The notes under the pieces: model-generated
What the model was told of the DNA's origin: nothing
What the model saw: the letters and a program-made list of their open reading frames with translations, nothing else
The model's database searches: none
DNA from: Bacillota bacterium
Lineage (GTDB): Bacteria > Bacillota > Clostridia > Lachnospirales > Cellulosilyticaceae
Assembly: GCA_023410675.1 (NCBI GenBank)
Contig: JAEYPM010000014.1
Location: 1 to 23,012, forward strand
Direction: 5' to 3'
DNA: 23,012 bases
Program-made: the position numbers and the translations under genes
Shown here: positions 14,941-22,689 of the stretch, one piece after another
How positions within the stretch are numbered: position 1 is the stretch's first letter
Layout: the number at the start of each line of letters is the position of its first letter

Positions 14941-16269
14941 TTATTTTTGCATATTAGCAAACTTAGTGTACTGACCAAGCCATACTAATTCTACAGTTCC
15001 AGTTGGACCATTTCTTTGTTTGGCAATAATAACTTCTCCAATATTTTTCTTGTCTGTATCTGGGTTATAATATTCATCACGATATAAAAACATAACCACA
15101 TCTGCATCTTGCTCTATCGCTCCTGATTCTCTTAGGTCTGAAAGCATGGGTCTATGATCGGCTCTTGCTTCACAGGCACGGGAAAGCTGTGATAAGGCAA
15201 TGACTGGTGCCTGCATCTCACGGGCTAAGGCCTTAAGAGATCTAGATATCTCTGAAATTTCTTGTTGTCTTGAATCATTTTTACTGCCATTACCACTCAT
15301 AAGCTGTAAATAGTCTATCATAATTAAATCAAGGCCTTTTTCAAGCTTGAGTCTTCTACACTTTGCCCTTATTTCCATAGGCGATATACTTGGCGTATCA
15401 TCTATGTAGATGTCTGCCCGAGCAATATTGGGGATTGCCCTAGCTAGCCTGTCCCAGTCTTCCTTTTCAAGGGCTCCAGTACGGGATTTTTGAGAATCTA
15501 CCATGGCTTCAGCACATAGCATACGACTCACTAACTGATCCTTAGACATTTCTAGGCTAAACATAGCTACTTTCTTATTATGTTTAATGCCTGCTGCTTG
15601 AATAATATTTAGTGCAAAGGCGGTTTTTCCCATAGAAGGTCTAGCTGCAACAAGTATAAGATCAGATGGTTGTAATCCTGCTGTTTTAAAATCTAAGTCA
15701 ATAAATCCAGTAGGTACCCCTGTCACGCCTCCCTTATTTTTGTGAGCATATTCTATTTTGTCAATGGAAGTAATGAGTACTTCATTGATATGCGTGAAGT
15801 CCTCAGTCCGTCTATTTTGAACAATGTCAAAGATTTGCTTTTCAGCAAAAGCCATAATTCCTTGTACTTCTTCACCTTCATACGTTTTTGCGGCAATATC
15901 ATTACTTGTCTTAAGAAGCCTTCTTAAAACAGCCTTTTCCTCTACAATCTTAGAATACTGCTTAATGTGTGCAGAGGTAGGAACCACAGTTGCTAATTCA
16001 GTTAAATAACTTAATCCGCCAACTTGTTCTAACACACTCTTTTGCACAAGTTTATCTTGTAATGTAATGAGATCTATAGGGGTATTTGCTGTATATAGCT
16101 CCATCATTGCACCATAAATTTCTTGATGATCAGGTCTATAAAAATCTGACGGTCTTAATATTTCGCTTGCTACTACTGCAGCTTCATGGTCCATAATAAT
16201 AGAACCCAAGACGGATTGCTCAGCTTCTATACTATGTGGAGGAATTCTTACGCCTTGCATTTGCTCCAT
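14941..16269 (-). CDS. dnaB: Replicative DNA helicase DnaB
   Basis: 442 residues. Hexameric 5'-3' helicase that unwinds DNA at the replication fork and recruits primase. The N-terminal domain begins RIPPHSIEAEQSVLGS; the RecA-like domain carries Walker A ARPSMGKTAF (about 209-218), Walker B LIMIDYLQLM (about 315-324), and the LSQLSRACE and SGAIEQDADVV motifs. The length is normal for Firmicutes and there is no intein. I start it at 16269, since GGGAGG ends right at an upstream in-frame ATG (16278) and sits 9 bases before this one. It follows rplI after a short gap and is the last gene of the gdpP-rplI-dnaB unit, an order shared by many Firmicutes. Confidence 0.97.
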   Translation of the reverse strand: MEQMQGVRIPPHSIEAEQSVLGSIIMDHEAAVVASEILRPSDFYRPDHQEIYGAMMELYTANTPIDLITLQDKLVQKSVLEQVGGLSYLTELATVVPTSAHIKQYSKIVEEKAVLRRLLKTSNDIAAKTYEGEEVQGIMAFAEKQIFDIVQNRRTEDFTHINEVLITSIDKIEYAHKNKGGVTGVPTGFIDLDFKTAGLQPSDLILVAARPSMGKTAFALNIIQAAGIKHNKKVAMFSLEMSKDQLVSRMLCAEAMVDSQKSRTGALEKEDWDRLARAIPNIARADIYIDDTPSISPMEIRAKCRRLKLEKGLDLIMIDYLQLMSGNGSKNDSRQQEISEISRSLKALAREMQAPVIALSQLSRACEARADHRPMLSDLRESGAIEQDADVVMFLYRDEYYNPDTDKKNIGEVIIAKQRNGPTGTVELVWLGQYTKFANMQK

Positions 16270-16303
16270 AGTATCCATCCTCCCTTCCTGTTCACTTTAT
16301 GCT

Positions 16304-16750
16304 TTATTCACTCACAACGCAAATATTTACGTGTGCTGTTATTTCTGGATGAAGCTTTATGGGCACCTTTTGCGTACAAATAGATTTGATTGGTGCATTT
16401 AGCTGTACTTTTTTCTTGTCAATTTCAATGCCAAAGGTACTTTTAATCTGCTCTGCAATTTCTTTTGCTGTAACAGAACCAAATACACGCCCACCTTCAC
16501 CTGTCTTTATAGTAATTTTAACTTCTTTATCATCTATTTTTCCTAAGATTTCCTTAGCATGTTCAAGTTCTTGTGCTTTTTTCTTTTCAACTGCTTTATC
16601 TTCAAGCTTCTTTTGGTTTAAGTTCACTGCATTGGCTTCAACAGCAAGTCCCTTTGGAAACAAAGCATTGCGAGCATAACCATCTTTTACCTCTAATAGT
16701 TGCCCTTTCTTTCCTAATTTTTTTACATCCTGTGTTAATATAACTTTCAT
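16304..16750 (-). CDS. rplI: 50S ribosomal protein L9
   Basis: 148 residues. L9 binds 23S rRNA at the base of the L1 stalk and spans toward the neighbouring ribosome. It begins MKVILTQDVKKLGKKGQLLEVKDGYARN, the signature N-domain with the GYARN-x-LFP rRNA-binding motif, followed by the long central helix (about 40-75) and a C-domain with GRVFGSVTAKEIAEQI. The length equals the family norm. Its ATG overlaps the stop codon of gdpP by four bases (ATGA), which indicates translational coupling, and dnaB follows. Confidence 0.98.
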   Translation of the reverse strand: MKVILTQDVKKLGKKGQLLEVKDGYARNALFPKGLAVEANAVNLNQKKLEDKAVEKKKAQELEHAKEILGKIDDKEVKITIKTGEGGRVFGSVTAKEIAEQIKSTFGIEIDKKKVQLNAPIKSICTQKVPIKLHPEITAHVNICVVSE

Positions 16751-18753
16751 TTTCTTTCACCTTCCTCAAAGTAATTCTCTATTGCTTCTCTTAGTTTTAT
16801 TTTTGCTTCTTCTATTGTAATATCTTTAAACTGTGCACCAGCTATAGTTGCATGGCCTCCGCCGCCAAGGAGTTCCATAATACGCTGTACATTAATATCT
16901 GATAAAGCTCTAGCACTGATTAAGAGATCTTCTTCCATTTTAGTAATAACAAATGAAGCTTGTATACCCTTAATATTAAGGAGTTCATCTGCGACTTGTG
17001 CAGCAACTATATTAGCATTTGGCAAGTTTCCACTTACCTGTGACACTGCTAGATCATAAGCCCACATTTCAGCATCTTTAATGGCAGCTGCTCTTGCTTT
17101 ATAAATTTCTATATCGTTTTGGAAAAGCAAACGGACTCTTGAACTATCTGCACCACTTCGCCTTAAGAAAGCTGCAGCCTCAAAGGTTCTGACACCCGTC
17201 TTAAAAACAAAATTTTTAGTGTCAATTGTAATCCCCGCAAGCAATGCATCTGCTTCAATCTGGGTTAACTTAACCTTATCTGTTAAATAGTTTAGAATTT
17301 CTGCTATCATTTCACAGGTAGAAGAAATGAAGGTTTCAATATAAGTTAGTACTGCATCCTCAATAAAATCTGTGCTTTTTCTATGATGATCAAAAATCAC
17401 TATATTTTTCGTATGGTCTATAAGGTCTGGATATTCTAAATAGCTTCGCCTATGAACATCAACAATAACAACAAGGGTATCCTTTGTGATTTGTTCATCT
17501 GCTTCCTTATGGGTAATAAACAGATCATGATATTCGCTAGACTCTATAATTCTATTATATAATACCTGTATTGCAAAAGTAGGTTCATTTAGAATAATCT
17601 GTGCCTTTTTACCTGCGATAGCTGCTGCCCTATAAACACCCATAGCAGCTCCTAGACAATCCATATCAATATTTTTATGCCCCATAATATAAACTTTATC
17701 TGCTTGGTTCAAAAGTTCTTTAAATGCATAGGCTTTAATTCTTACCTTCACTCTCGTACTTTTCTCTACTTCTTTGGTTTTGCCACCATAAAAAGTATAT
17801 CGATCTGTATTTTTAATGATTGCTTGATCACCACCTCTTCCTTGTGCTAAATCAAATGCAGCTTTAGCATCTTCTTTGGAGGATAAAAGTGATGTCATAT
17901 TTCTACCAATCCCTATACTGACTGTAACAGGAAGCTCATTGCCTACCTGTATCTGACGTAGCTCATCAAGAAGGTCAAACTTTCTTTCTTCCATCTCTTT
18001 TAAAACTTTTTTCGTAAAAAAGATCATGTATTTATCACGATCAAACTTTGTAATAACCACTTCTTTTTCTTTAAACCACAAATTAATTCTTCTATCTATA
18101 ACTGCAGCTAGCATAGGTCTTCTAACTTCTTCTATGCTCTGCATGACTTCTTCATAGTTATCAATACAAAAATAACCTACAATACATCTTTGGTCTTCTA
18201 TTTTTTCCCTAAGCAACGCATTTTCTGTATCGTCAAAAAGATAGGCACAAAATAGAAATTCTGTATCACTCGTAGTAACTTTTTTCCCTTTAATGATATA
18301 TTTATGTTCATGAATAATTAGAGGTATTTCACACGTCGTATTTTGCTTATAAGCTTCTGAAATATTAATTTGAGGCAAAAGGGTTCTTATATCCTTACCT
18401 ATAATATCTTCTTGATTAATAATGGCTAAGAAAAAATTATTTGCCCATTTTACTTCGCCCAAATTATCTAGCATGAATATGGGTATGTCCATAGCTGCAT
18501 AAAGCTCTCTATGTCCTTTCAATATCCTATCTATTTGATGGTTCATGTCGGTTTTAAAACACTTTAAAAGATAATTGTTTAGTAAAAAGCTTAATATAAT
18601 AAATAATAGAAAGATAGCAACTAAGACACTCCCTAAGATGTAACCATAATATACGAGTACAATTCCTTGTATTAATCCAAGAACCATACAAAACCGTGCA
18701 AACCAAATGATAATTGTGCTAAAAGTTAAATGTTTTCTTGTCCTAATCAACAT
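16747..18753 (-). CDS. gdpP: Cyclic-di-AMP phosphodiesterase GdpP
   Basis: 668 residues. Membrane enzyme that hydrolyses c-di-AMP to pApA and so affects osmotic and cell-wall homeostasis. Two N-terminal membrane segments (about 12-62) are followed by a PAS-like domain (75-190, which can bind haem in relatives), a degenerate GGDEF domain (190-320, with VSIGIG and GRGGDQ but no catalytic GGDEF), a DHH domain (350-500: GHKNIDMDC, VDVHRRSY, FDHHRKS) and a DHHA1 domain ending in GGGGHATIAGA. All metal-binding Asp/His motifs are present, so it should be active. The ATG at 18753 follows a GGGGG-containing site about 12 bases upstream. A TATAAT (18841-18846) without a convincing -35 may belong to its promoter. 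First gene of the gdpP-rplI-dnaB unit. Confidence 0.95.
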   Translation of the reverse strand: MLIRTRKHLTFSTIIIWFARFCMVLGLIQGIVLVYYGYILGSVLVAIFLLFIILSFLLNNYLLKCFKTDMNHQIDRILKGHRELYAAMDIPIFMLDNLGEVKWANNFFLAIINQEDIIGKDIRTLLPQINISEAYKQNTTCEIPLIIHEHKYIIKGKKVTTSDTEFLFCAYLFDDTENALLREKIEDQRCIVGYFCIDNYEEVMQSIEEVRRPMLAAVIDRRINLWFKEKEVVITKFDRDKYMIFFTKKVLKEMEERKFDLLDELRQIQVGNELPVTVSIGIGRNMTSLLSSKEDAKAAFDLAQGRGGDQAIIKNTDRYTFYGGKTKEVEKSTRVKVRIKAYAFKELLNQADKVYIMGHKNIDMDCLGAAMGVYRAAAIAGKKAQIILNEPTFAIQVLYNRIIESSEYHDLFITHKEADEQITKDTLVVIVDVHRRSYLEYPDLIDHTKNIVIFDHHRKSTDFIEDAVLTYIETFISSTCEMIAEILNYLTDKVKLTQIEADALLAGITIDTKNFVFKTGVRTFEAAAFLRRSGADSSRVRLLFQNDIEIYKARAAAIKDAEMWAYDLAVSQVSGNLPNANIVAAQVADELLNIKGIQASFVITKMEEDLLISARALSDINVQRIMELLGGGGHATIAGAQFKDITIEEAKIKLREAIENYFEEGERK

Positions 18754-18947
18754 CGCGTCTATATACCCCCATATTGATACTTTTGATACTATGACATCTT
18801 ATATCCTAGAGTTTTTTCCTGCACATACATCATGCCTATTATTATATCATATTGTCCATTATTTTAATATGTAATACTTTTATAGAATTTATATTTTAAA
18901 TATTAGTGGATACTATATAATTCTCATCTTGATCACTCTGTTATATT

Positions 18948-18970
18948 CAGTGAATTCTATCAATTCACTG
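18948..18970. repeat. Short perfect inverted repeat upstream of gdpP
   Basis: CAGTGAATT (18948-18956) and AATTCACTG (18962-18970) with a 5-base centre. It lies in the 18754-19092 gap between the rpsR terminator and gdpP. No T-run follows, so an operator or a processed hairpin is more likely than a terminator. The remainder of this gap is AT-rich with no gene. Confidence 0.5.
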
Positions 18971-18988
18971 TGGAAAGTATATTGTTCT

Positions 18989-19019
18989 AAAAAAAATCAC
19001 TGCTCCTAAGAAGCAGTGA
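18989..19019 (-). terminator. Terminator of the rpsF-ssb-rpsR operon
   Basis: Read leftward, TCACTGCT (19012-19019) pairs with AGCAGTGA (18997-19004), 7-base loop, followed by eight T (18989-18996). Confidence 0.9.
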
Positions 19020-19092
19020 GTGTGCATATTGTTTGTGCTTATTTATATCTCTTTATGATTGTTTATCGTTAAAAATTAATAGCCTGTTACAA

Positions 19093-19326
19093 TTAATCTT
19101 GAGTATATGGCAAAAGTGCTATATGCCTTGCTCTTTTAATCGCAACAGTAAGCTTACGTTGTGCTTTTGCTGAGTTACCAGTAATTCTTCTTGGAAGAAT
19201 TTTGCCTCTTTCGGAAATAAACTTTTTAAGCGTATTAATATCTTTATAGTTAATCTTTTTGATATTATCTCCTGCAAATTGGTTAACTTTGCGTCTTCTA
19301 CGGTTATTTCTTTTTTGCATAGCCAT
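19093..19326 (-). CDS. rpsR: 30S ribosomal protein S18
   Basis: 77 residues. S18 binds the 30S platform as a heterodimer with S6. The core INYKDINTLKKFISERGKILPRRITGNSAKAQRKLTVAIKRARHIALLPY is the family signature (positions about 25-74). The N-terminal part reads RRKVNQFAGDN, without the zinc-type cysteines found in some paralogues, so this is the cysteine-free form. AAGGAGG lies 8 bases before the ATG. It is the last gene of the rpsF-ssb-rpsR operon, followed by a strong terminator. Confidence 0.97.
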   Translation of the reverse strand: MAMQKRNNRRRRKVNQFAGDNIKKINYKDINTLKKFISERGKILPRRITGNSAKAQRKLTVAIKRARHIALLPYTQD

Positions 19327-19363
19327 TGTATTGTTCCTCCTTCATCATCATAGTCAATAAAAA

Positions 19364-19792
19364 CTAAAAAGGTAAATCATCGTCATCTTCAATATTTGTA
19401 AAACCTTCTACTGGACTATTTGAAGTAGGGGTCGGAGCCACATCAGTTTGAACTCCTCTTGATTCTGCTGAACTCTTACTTTCTGCAAAATGTTGCTCTT
19501 CTGCAACAATATCCACAGATGTGTGTTTAACTTTTTGCTGGTCTTCCCATGTATTGATTTGGATTCTTCCAACTATAGATACAAGTTGACCTTTTCTAAA
19601 GTACTTTTCTGCAAACTCAGCTGCCTTTCCGAATGCAACTACATTAAAAAAGTCTACATCTGCTTCTCCTTGTTTTGCATATTGTCTTCGAACAGCTATA
19701 CCATATCTAGCAACTGCTACTAGATTTGCTGATTGAGAATAGCGTATTTCTGGGTCTCTAGTAAGTCTTCCCATTAAAATAGCTTTATTCAT
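19364..19792 (-). CDS. ssb: Single-stranded DNA-binding protein
   Basis: 142 residues. Tetrameric SSB that coats single-stranded DNA in replication and repair. The OB fold (about 1-105) starts MNKAILMGRLTRDPEIRY and includes FFNVVAFGKAAEFAEKYFRKG; a flexible tail rich in S, P and T leads to the acidic tip DDDDLPF, which recruits partner proteins. I start it at the ATG at 19792, with AAAGGGG 8 bases upstream; a TTG six bases earlier lies too close to that site. It sits between rpsF and rpsR in the usual Firmicutes order. Confidence 0.97.
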   Translation of the reverse strand: MNKAILMGRLTRDPEIRYSQSANLVAVARYGIAVRRQYAKQGEADVDFFNVVAFGKAAEFAEKYFRKGQLVSIVGRIQINTWEDQQKVKHTSVDIVAEEQHFAESKSSAESRGVQTDVAPTPTSNSPVEGFTNIEDDDDLPF

Positions 19793-19819
19793 ACTCAAAA
19801 CCCCTTTCTTCTGAAAGTT

Positions 19820-20113
19820 TTAATTATCTTCATCAAGACACACGATTAAATAGCGAAGAACTGTTTCCATAATACGAACTCTGTTTTCGATTTCTACTGG
19901 AGCAGAAGTCTCAGAAGTAAACTTGATAAAGTAATAGAAACCTTCTTTTTGCTTGTTAATTTCATAAGCAAGTTTTTTCTTTCCCCAATCATCTACACCA
20001 ACGATCTCTCCGCCGAATCTAGTGATGAGTCCTTTAACTTTTTCAAGTTCTGCTACTTTTTGTTCTTCACTAAGTGATGCGAACAATACAAGTGACAATT
20101 CATAATTTCTCAT
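19820..20113 (-). CDS. rpsF: 30S ribosomal protein S6
   Basis: 97 residues, the usual length. It starts MRNYELSLVLFASLSEEQKVAE and contains GWGKKKLAYEINKQKEGFYYFIKF in slightly different form (DDWGKKKLAYEI), then a short C-terminal helix with LRYLIV. S6 pairs with S18 on the 30S platform. AAGGAGGTG is placed ideally before the ATG. First gene of rpsF-ssb-rpsR, with its own promoter (20182-20210) and a leader hairpin (20138-20157) that could be an autoregulatory site. Confidence 0.97.
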   Translation of the reverse strand: MRNYELSLVLFASLSEEQKVAELEKVKGLITRFGGEIVGVDDWGKKKLAYEINKQKEGFYYFIKFTSETSAPVEIENRVRIMETVLRYLIVCLDEDN

Positions 20114-20137
20114 CTTTGCACCTCCTTTTGGACTTTG

Positions 20138-20157
20138 GCCCTATACGCATATAGAGC
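20138..20157 (-). promoter_or_regulatory. Leader hairpin before rpsF
   Basis: Read leftward the RNA folds as GCUCUAUA - UGCG - UAUAGGGC, an 8-base-pair stem with one U-G pair, about 14 bases before the ribosome site. In many Firmicutes the rpsF leader carries an S6:S18-binding hairpin for autoregulation; I cannot confirm its conserved CCG feature here, so only the hairpin is certain. Confidence 0.5.
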
Positions 20158-20181
20158 AAGGATTGTATACTACAATTAAAT

Positions 20182-20210
20182 ATAATATCATAACTTTTAA
20201 GTAATTACAA
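20182..20210 (-). promoter_or_regulatory. Promoter of rpsF-ssb-rpsR
   Basis: Read leftward, TTGTAA (20205-20210) and TATTAT (20182-20187) are 17 bases apart, leaving a leader of about 60 bases before rpsF. Confidence 0.65.
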
Positions 20211-20269
20211 GCTTTTCTAGGGTTCTATCAATAATTGTCAGTTTTTATAGTTTTTATACTTAAGGTTTC

Positions 20270-20461
20270 TTAATTCTCATCAATATGTCTAAGAACTTTT
20301 TTCACACTTTTTTCAAATTTTTCACGTGAAATCATAATAAGATGCCCACAGTTCATACAGCGCAGTTTGAAGTCAGCCCCTACCCTTAGGATCTCCCACT
20401 CGTTTTTCCCACAAGGATGAGGCTTCTTCATCTGCACGACATCTCTAAGTTGATAGTCCAT
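20270..20461 (-). CDS. DUF951 family protein
   Basis: 63 residues, the usual size. The family motif is clear: VQMKKPHPCGKNEWEILR, then GADFKLRCMNCGHLIMISR, giving Cys17 and the pair Cys35-X2-Cys38 with His40, which look like a small zinc site. Its function is unknown; in Firmicutes it is often beside rpsF or the mechanosensitive-channel and ychF genes. AAAGGAGG precedes the ATG. It reads in the same direction as rpsF, but a promoter lies between them. A perfect 15-base palindrome stands about 70 bases upstream of its start. Confidence 0.93.
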   Translation of the reverse strand: MDYQLRDVVQMKKPHPCGKNEWEILRVGADFKLRCMNCGHLIMISREKFEKSVKKVLRHIDEN

Positions 20462-20528
20462 TATATACCCTCCTTTGATTTATTCCCACTTATTATATAA
20501 CTTATACACCTATAAATTTTTTTATATC

Positions 20529-20543
20529 TTAACACCGTGTTAA
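20529..20543. promoter_or_regulatory. Perfect palindrome upstream of the DUF951 gene
   Basis: TTAACACCGTGTTAA, 7-base arms around a single central base. Read leftward it is followed by GATATAAA, so it would occupy the spacer of a possible weak promoter, but the -35 box is poor. The surrounding 20462-20622 region has no gene. It resembles a dimeric-repressor operator; the protein is unknown. Confidence 0.45.
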
Positions 20544-20622
20544 ATATACCTTATAATTACATTAAATTTACATAATGAAAGTCAATATTTATTTTGCAAA
20601 TCGTGCATATTGAAATAACGCA

Positions 20623-21342
20623 TTACTTTACATAATTAATTAATGTACCTATACCTTCAACCTCAATCTTAACTTCATCACCTGAGTAAAGTGGTCCAAT
20701 TCCCCCTGGTGTTCCTGTCAATATAATATCTCCTGGCAATAGCGTCATAATCTGAGAAATATAGCTTACTAAGTAATAGATATCAAAAATAAGATTTTTA
20801 GTGTTTGAATATTGCTTGATCGCTCCATTTACATAGGTTTTGATGTCTTGTATATGAGGATCCATATCCGTCTCTATAACAGGCCCTATAGGCAAAAAAG
20901 TATCAAAGGATTTACATGTAGTCCACTGCTCTCCTGGCTTTTGCAAATCCCTTGCTGTAACATCATTGGCACATGTATAGCCTAGTATATATTCTTTTGC
21001 CTCATCCTTATTAATATTTTTAGCAGTCTTCTTAATGACTACAGCTAATTCACATTCATAATCTACTTGATAAGAGAGCTGTGGATAAACAATTGCATCT
21101 TTATGAGCTATGATACTAGTAGATGGTTTTAAAAATATGACGGGTTGTTTAGGCAAAGGTATGTTCATTTCTGTCGCATGATCATGATAATTAAGGCCTA
21201 CGCAAACTGCCTTTGACGGCGTACATGGTGGCAATATCTTAACTTCTTCTAAAGCGTACTCATCTGCATCAACATATATTTTATTATTTTCTAAAATCCC
21301 TTGATACTCTTTATGATCTACTTCAAAGCTAATTAGCTTCAT
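20623..21342 (-). CDS. Fumarylacetoacetate hydrolase family protein
   Basis: 239 residues. FAH-superfamily metal-dependent enzyme; members hydrolyse or decarboxylate acylpyruvates, oxaloacetate or aromatic-degradation products. Typical motifs: CVGLNYHDHATEMN with the HDHA-like metal/proton site (about 59-70), PVIFLKPSTSI, the metal ligands in DYECELAVVI (E-x-E), CANDVTARDLQ, and the end LLPGDIILTGTPGGIG. Small stand-alone members such as this are often oxaloacetate tautomerases/decarboxylases or acylpyruvases; the substrate cannot be fixed from sequence. AGGAG lies 11 bases before the ATG at 21342, and an extended -10 promoter (21388-21416) precedes it, so a longer N-terminus is unlikely. No pathway partner is adjacent. 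Confidence 0.9.
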   Translation of the reverse strand: MKLISFEVDHKEYQGILENNKIYVDADEYALEEVKILPPCTPSKAVCVGLNYHDHATEMNIPLPKQPVIFLKPSTSIIAHKDAIVYPQLSYQVDYECELAVVIKKTAKNINKDEAKEYILGYTCANDVTARDLQKPGEQWTTCKSFDTFLPIGPVIETDMDPHIQDIKTYVNGAIKQYSNTKNLIFDIYYLVSYISQIMTLLPGDIILTGTPGGIGPLYSGDEVKIEVEGIGTLINYVK

Positions 21343-21387
21343 AACAATGTTCACTCCTCTTTCTTTATAAAAAGCCATAATATAAGT

Positions 21388-21416
21388 ATTATAGCATAAG
21401 CTGCATTTAAGATAAA
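21388..21416 (-). promoter_or_regulatory. Extended -10 promoter of the FAH-family gene
   Basis: Read leftward, TTTATC (21411-21416), 17 bases, then TGC-TATAAT (-10 at 21388-21393). The TGN extension compensates for the weak -35 box. Confidence 0.6.
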
Positions 21417-21428
21417 ACGTAAAATTAA

Positions 21429-21461
21429 CCTGAATCTAACAGATAACTATTTAGATCCAGG
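21429..21461 (-). terminator. Terminator after the GNAT gene
   Basis: CCTGAATCTAA (21429-21439) and TTAGATCCAGG (21451-21461) form an 11-base stem with one mismatch; read leftward a TTAATTTT tail follows. It ends the acetyltransferase transcript. Confidence 0.6.
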
Positions 21462-21541
21462 CTATTTATTTAAATAAGTTTGCTTGAAATAAGTTGTTAG
21501 TTATTACTTAATCATTATGTTGCTGTCAGGATAAATAAAAC

Positions 21542-22060
21542 TTATAAATATTTTTTGACACATCCATTCTCCTGAATTTCAAAGCCATGCTTTTTATAAA
21601 AATGTTTTAACCTATTAATATGATCATGATCTACATAAGATATTTCGCCAATAAGATACTCTTTATTTAACTTCTTTCCTTCTTTTATTAAATACTCCAT
21701 TGCTATGGAACCATATCCTTGATTAATAAATCCATAACTATATATATCATGAATATATATATAATTACTTCTTTCAGAAATTAAAATTCTGCACAATACT
21801 ATATCAGAATTTTTCATATTCACTACCCAAATCTCTGGTTCATAATATGATCTATAAATCATAGCTAATCTATGTTTATTTATCTCTTGTATCCCTAAAA
21901 TGATATTGTTATGTATAATTACATTGTTTATTGATATTAATATTCCTTGATATGTATTTAATTCTAAATTCAGCTTTCTTATTACTTCAATATGTTCGCT
22001 ATACTTCTTTTCATAAAAATGATTTTTCTCGTTGATTCGATTAATTAATTCCTTTATCAT
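21542..22060 (-). CDS. GNAT-family N-acetyltransferase
   Basis: 172 residues. The acetyl-CoA binding motif is seen as INQGYGSIAMEYLIKEG (about 110-126), and the C-terminal DHINRLKHFYKKHGFEIQENG is the usual GNAT ending. The first ~60 residues are lysine- and asparagine-rich and helical, without clear homology, and may give substrate specificity. I start at the ATG at 22060, with AAGGAG 7 bases before it; an in-frame ATG at 22078 lies before that site. The gene is very AT-rich (many N, I, K, Y codons), more than its neighbours, which hints at recent acquisition or low expression. Substrate unknown. Confidence 0.85.
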   Translation of the reverse strand: MIKELINRINEKNHFYEKKYSEHIEVIRKLNLELNTYQGILISINNVIIHNNIILGIQEINKHRLAMIYRSYYEPEIWVVNMKNSDIVLCRILISERSNYIYIHDIYSYGFINQGYGSIAMEYLIKEGKKLNKEYLIGEISYVDHDHINRLKHFYKKHGFEIQENGCVKKYL

Positions 22061-22118
22061 AACTTTCTCCTTAACCATTTATTAAATATGGGAAAGCAAT
22101 CAACCCCTTGTAATTACT

Positions 22119-22268
22119 TCATTTTATTTCCTTATTATTTTTATATCTGTTAGATGCAAATCCCTTTAATAAAAATATCTTCATAAGCTTGTGAAAGTCT
22201 ATACACATCACACTTTGGATTTTTGGTTTTATCCTATTAAAACATTCTATTGCTAATTCAACATTCAA
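22119..22268 (-). CDS. Possible 49-residue hypothetical protein
   Basis: A TTG-started frame with AGAGGTG 6-7 bases before it encodes 49 residues beginning NVELAIECFNRIKPKIQ and ending in a basic RYKNNKEIK tail. It lies between the GNAT gene and the tRNA-Cys terminator, on the same strand as GNAT. I recognise no family. It could be a leader peptide, a remnant of a larger gene or chance. Apart from this frame and the terminator, the 22079-22407 gap holds nothing I can identify. Confidence 0.25.
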   Translation of the reverse strand: MNVELAIECFNRIKPKIQSVMCIDFHKLMKIFLLKGFASNRYKNNKEIK

Positions 22269-22343
22269 TAATAGCACCTCTAATAATTATATTAACTAAT
22301 AACATTTTATTAATAATTATGCAAATTCGTGAGAAAATAAAAA

Positions 22344-22382
22344 GAGTCTCGTAAAACTAGTAAACTAGATTTCATAAAACCC
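22344..22382 (-). terminator. Terminator after the distal tRNA-Cys
   Basis: Read leftward, GGGTTTTATGAAA (22370-22382) pairs imperfectly, with G-U pairs, to TTTTACGAGACTC (22344-22356), enclosing CTAG-TTTA-CTAG, followed by a T-rich tail. It is a diverged copy of the terminator at 22629-22678. Confidence 0.6.
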
Positions 22383-22407
22383 TTCATGTAGTATCATAAA
22401 TTATTTA

Positions 22408-22478
22408 AGGCGACAACCAGATTTGAACTGGTGATGAAGGTGTTGCAGACCTCTGCCTTACCACTTGGCTATGTCGCC
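22408..22478 (-). tRNA. tRNA-Cys (GCA), distal copy
   Basis: 71 bases with 7-bp acceptor stem GGCGACA/TGTCGCC, D-arm GCC-AAGTGGTAA-GGC, anticodon loop CTGCAAC (anticodon GCA) and T-arm CCAG-TTCAAAT-CTGG. The discriminator base is U, as needed for cysteine tRNA; CCA is not encoded. It differs from the second copy by one base in the variable region (A instead of G). Confidence 0.97.
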
Positions 22479-22628
22479 TCATATAGGTGTTAAATAGAAG
22501 TTAAGGAATGCTCAACGGCTACTTAAGTCTCTTCTTTATCTATTATATGCTATCCCTCTTTAATTATCTACTAAATTTTGAATAAATGAACATCTAAGTT
22601 AGAAGTAATAATCCAAAAAATATAAATA

Positions 22629-22678
22629 AAAAGAGTTCCATATAAAACTAGTAAACTAGATCTCTATGAAACTCTTTT
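22629..22678 (-). terminator. Terminator between the two tRNA-Cys genes
   Basis: AAAAGAGTTCCATA (22629-22642) and TATGAAACTCTTTT (22665-22678) pair with one mismatch around an inner CTAG hairpin; read leftward, the T-run follows. It probably ends the Asn-Glu-5S-Cys transcript. Confidence 0.8.
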
Positions 22679-22689
22679 ATAAGTACTTA

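Noticed and set aside
16359..16679. 106-residue plus-strand frame opposite rplI
   Set aside because: Complement of the ribosomal L9 gene; composition dominated by S, F and A from complementary lysine and glutamate codons.
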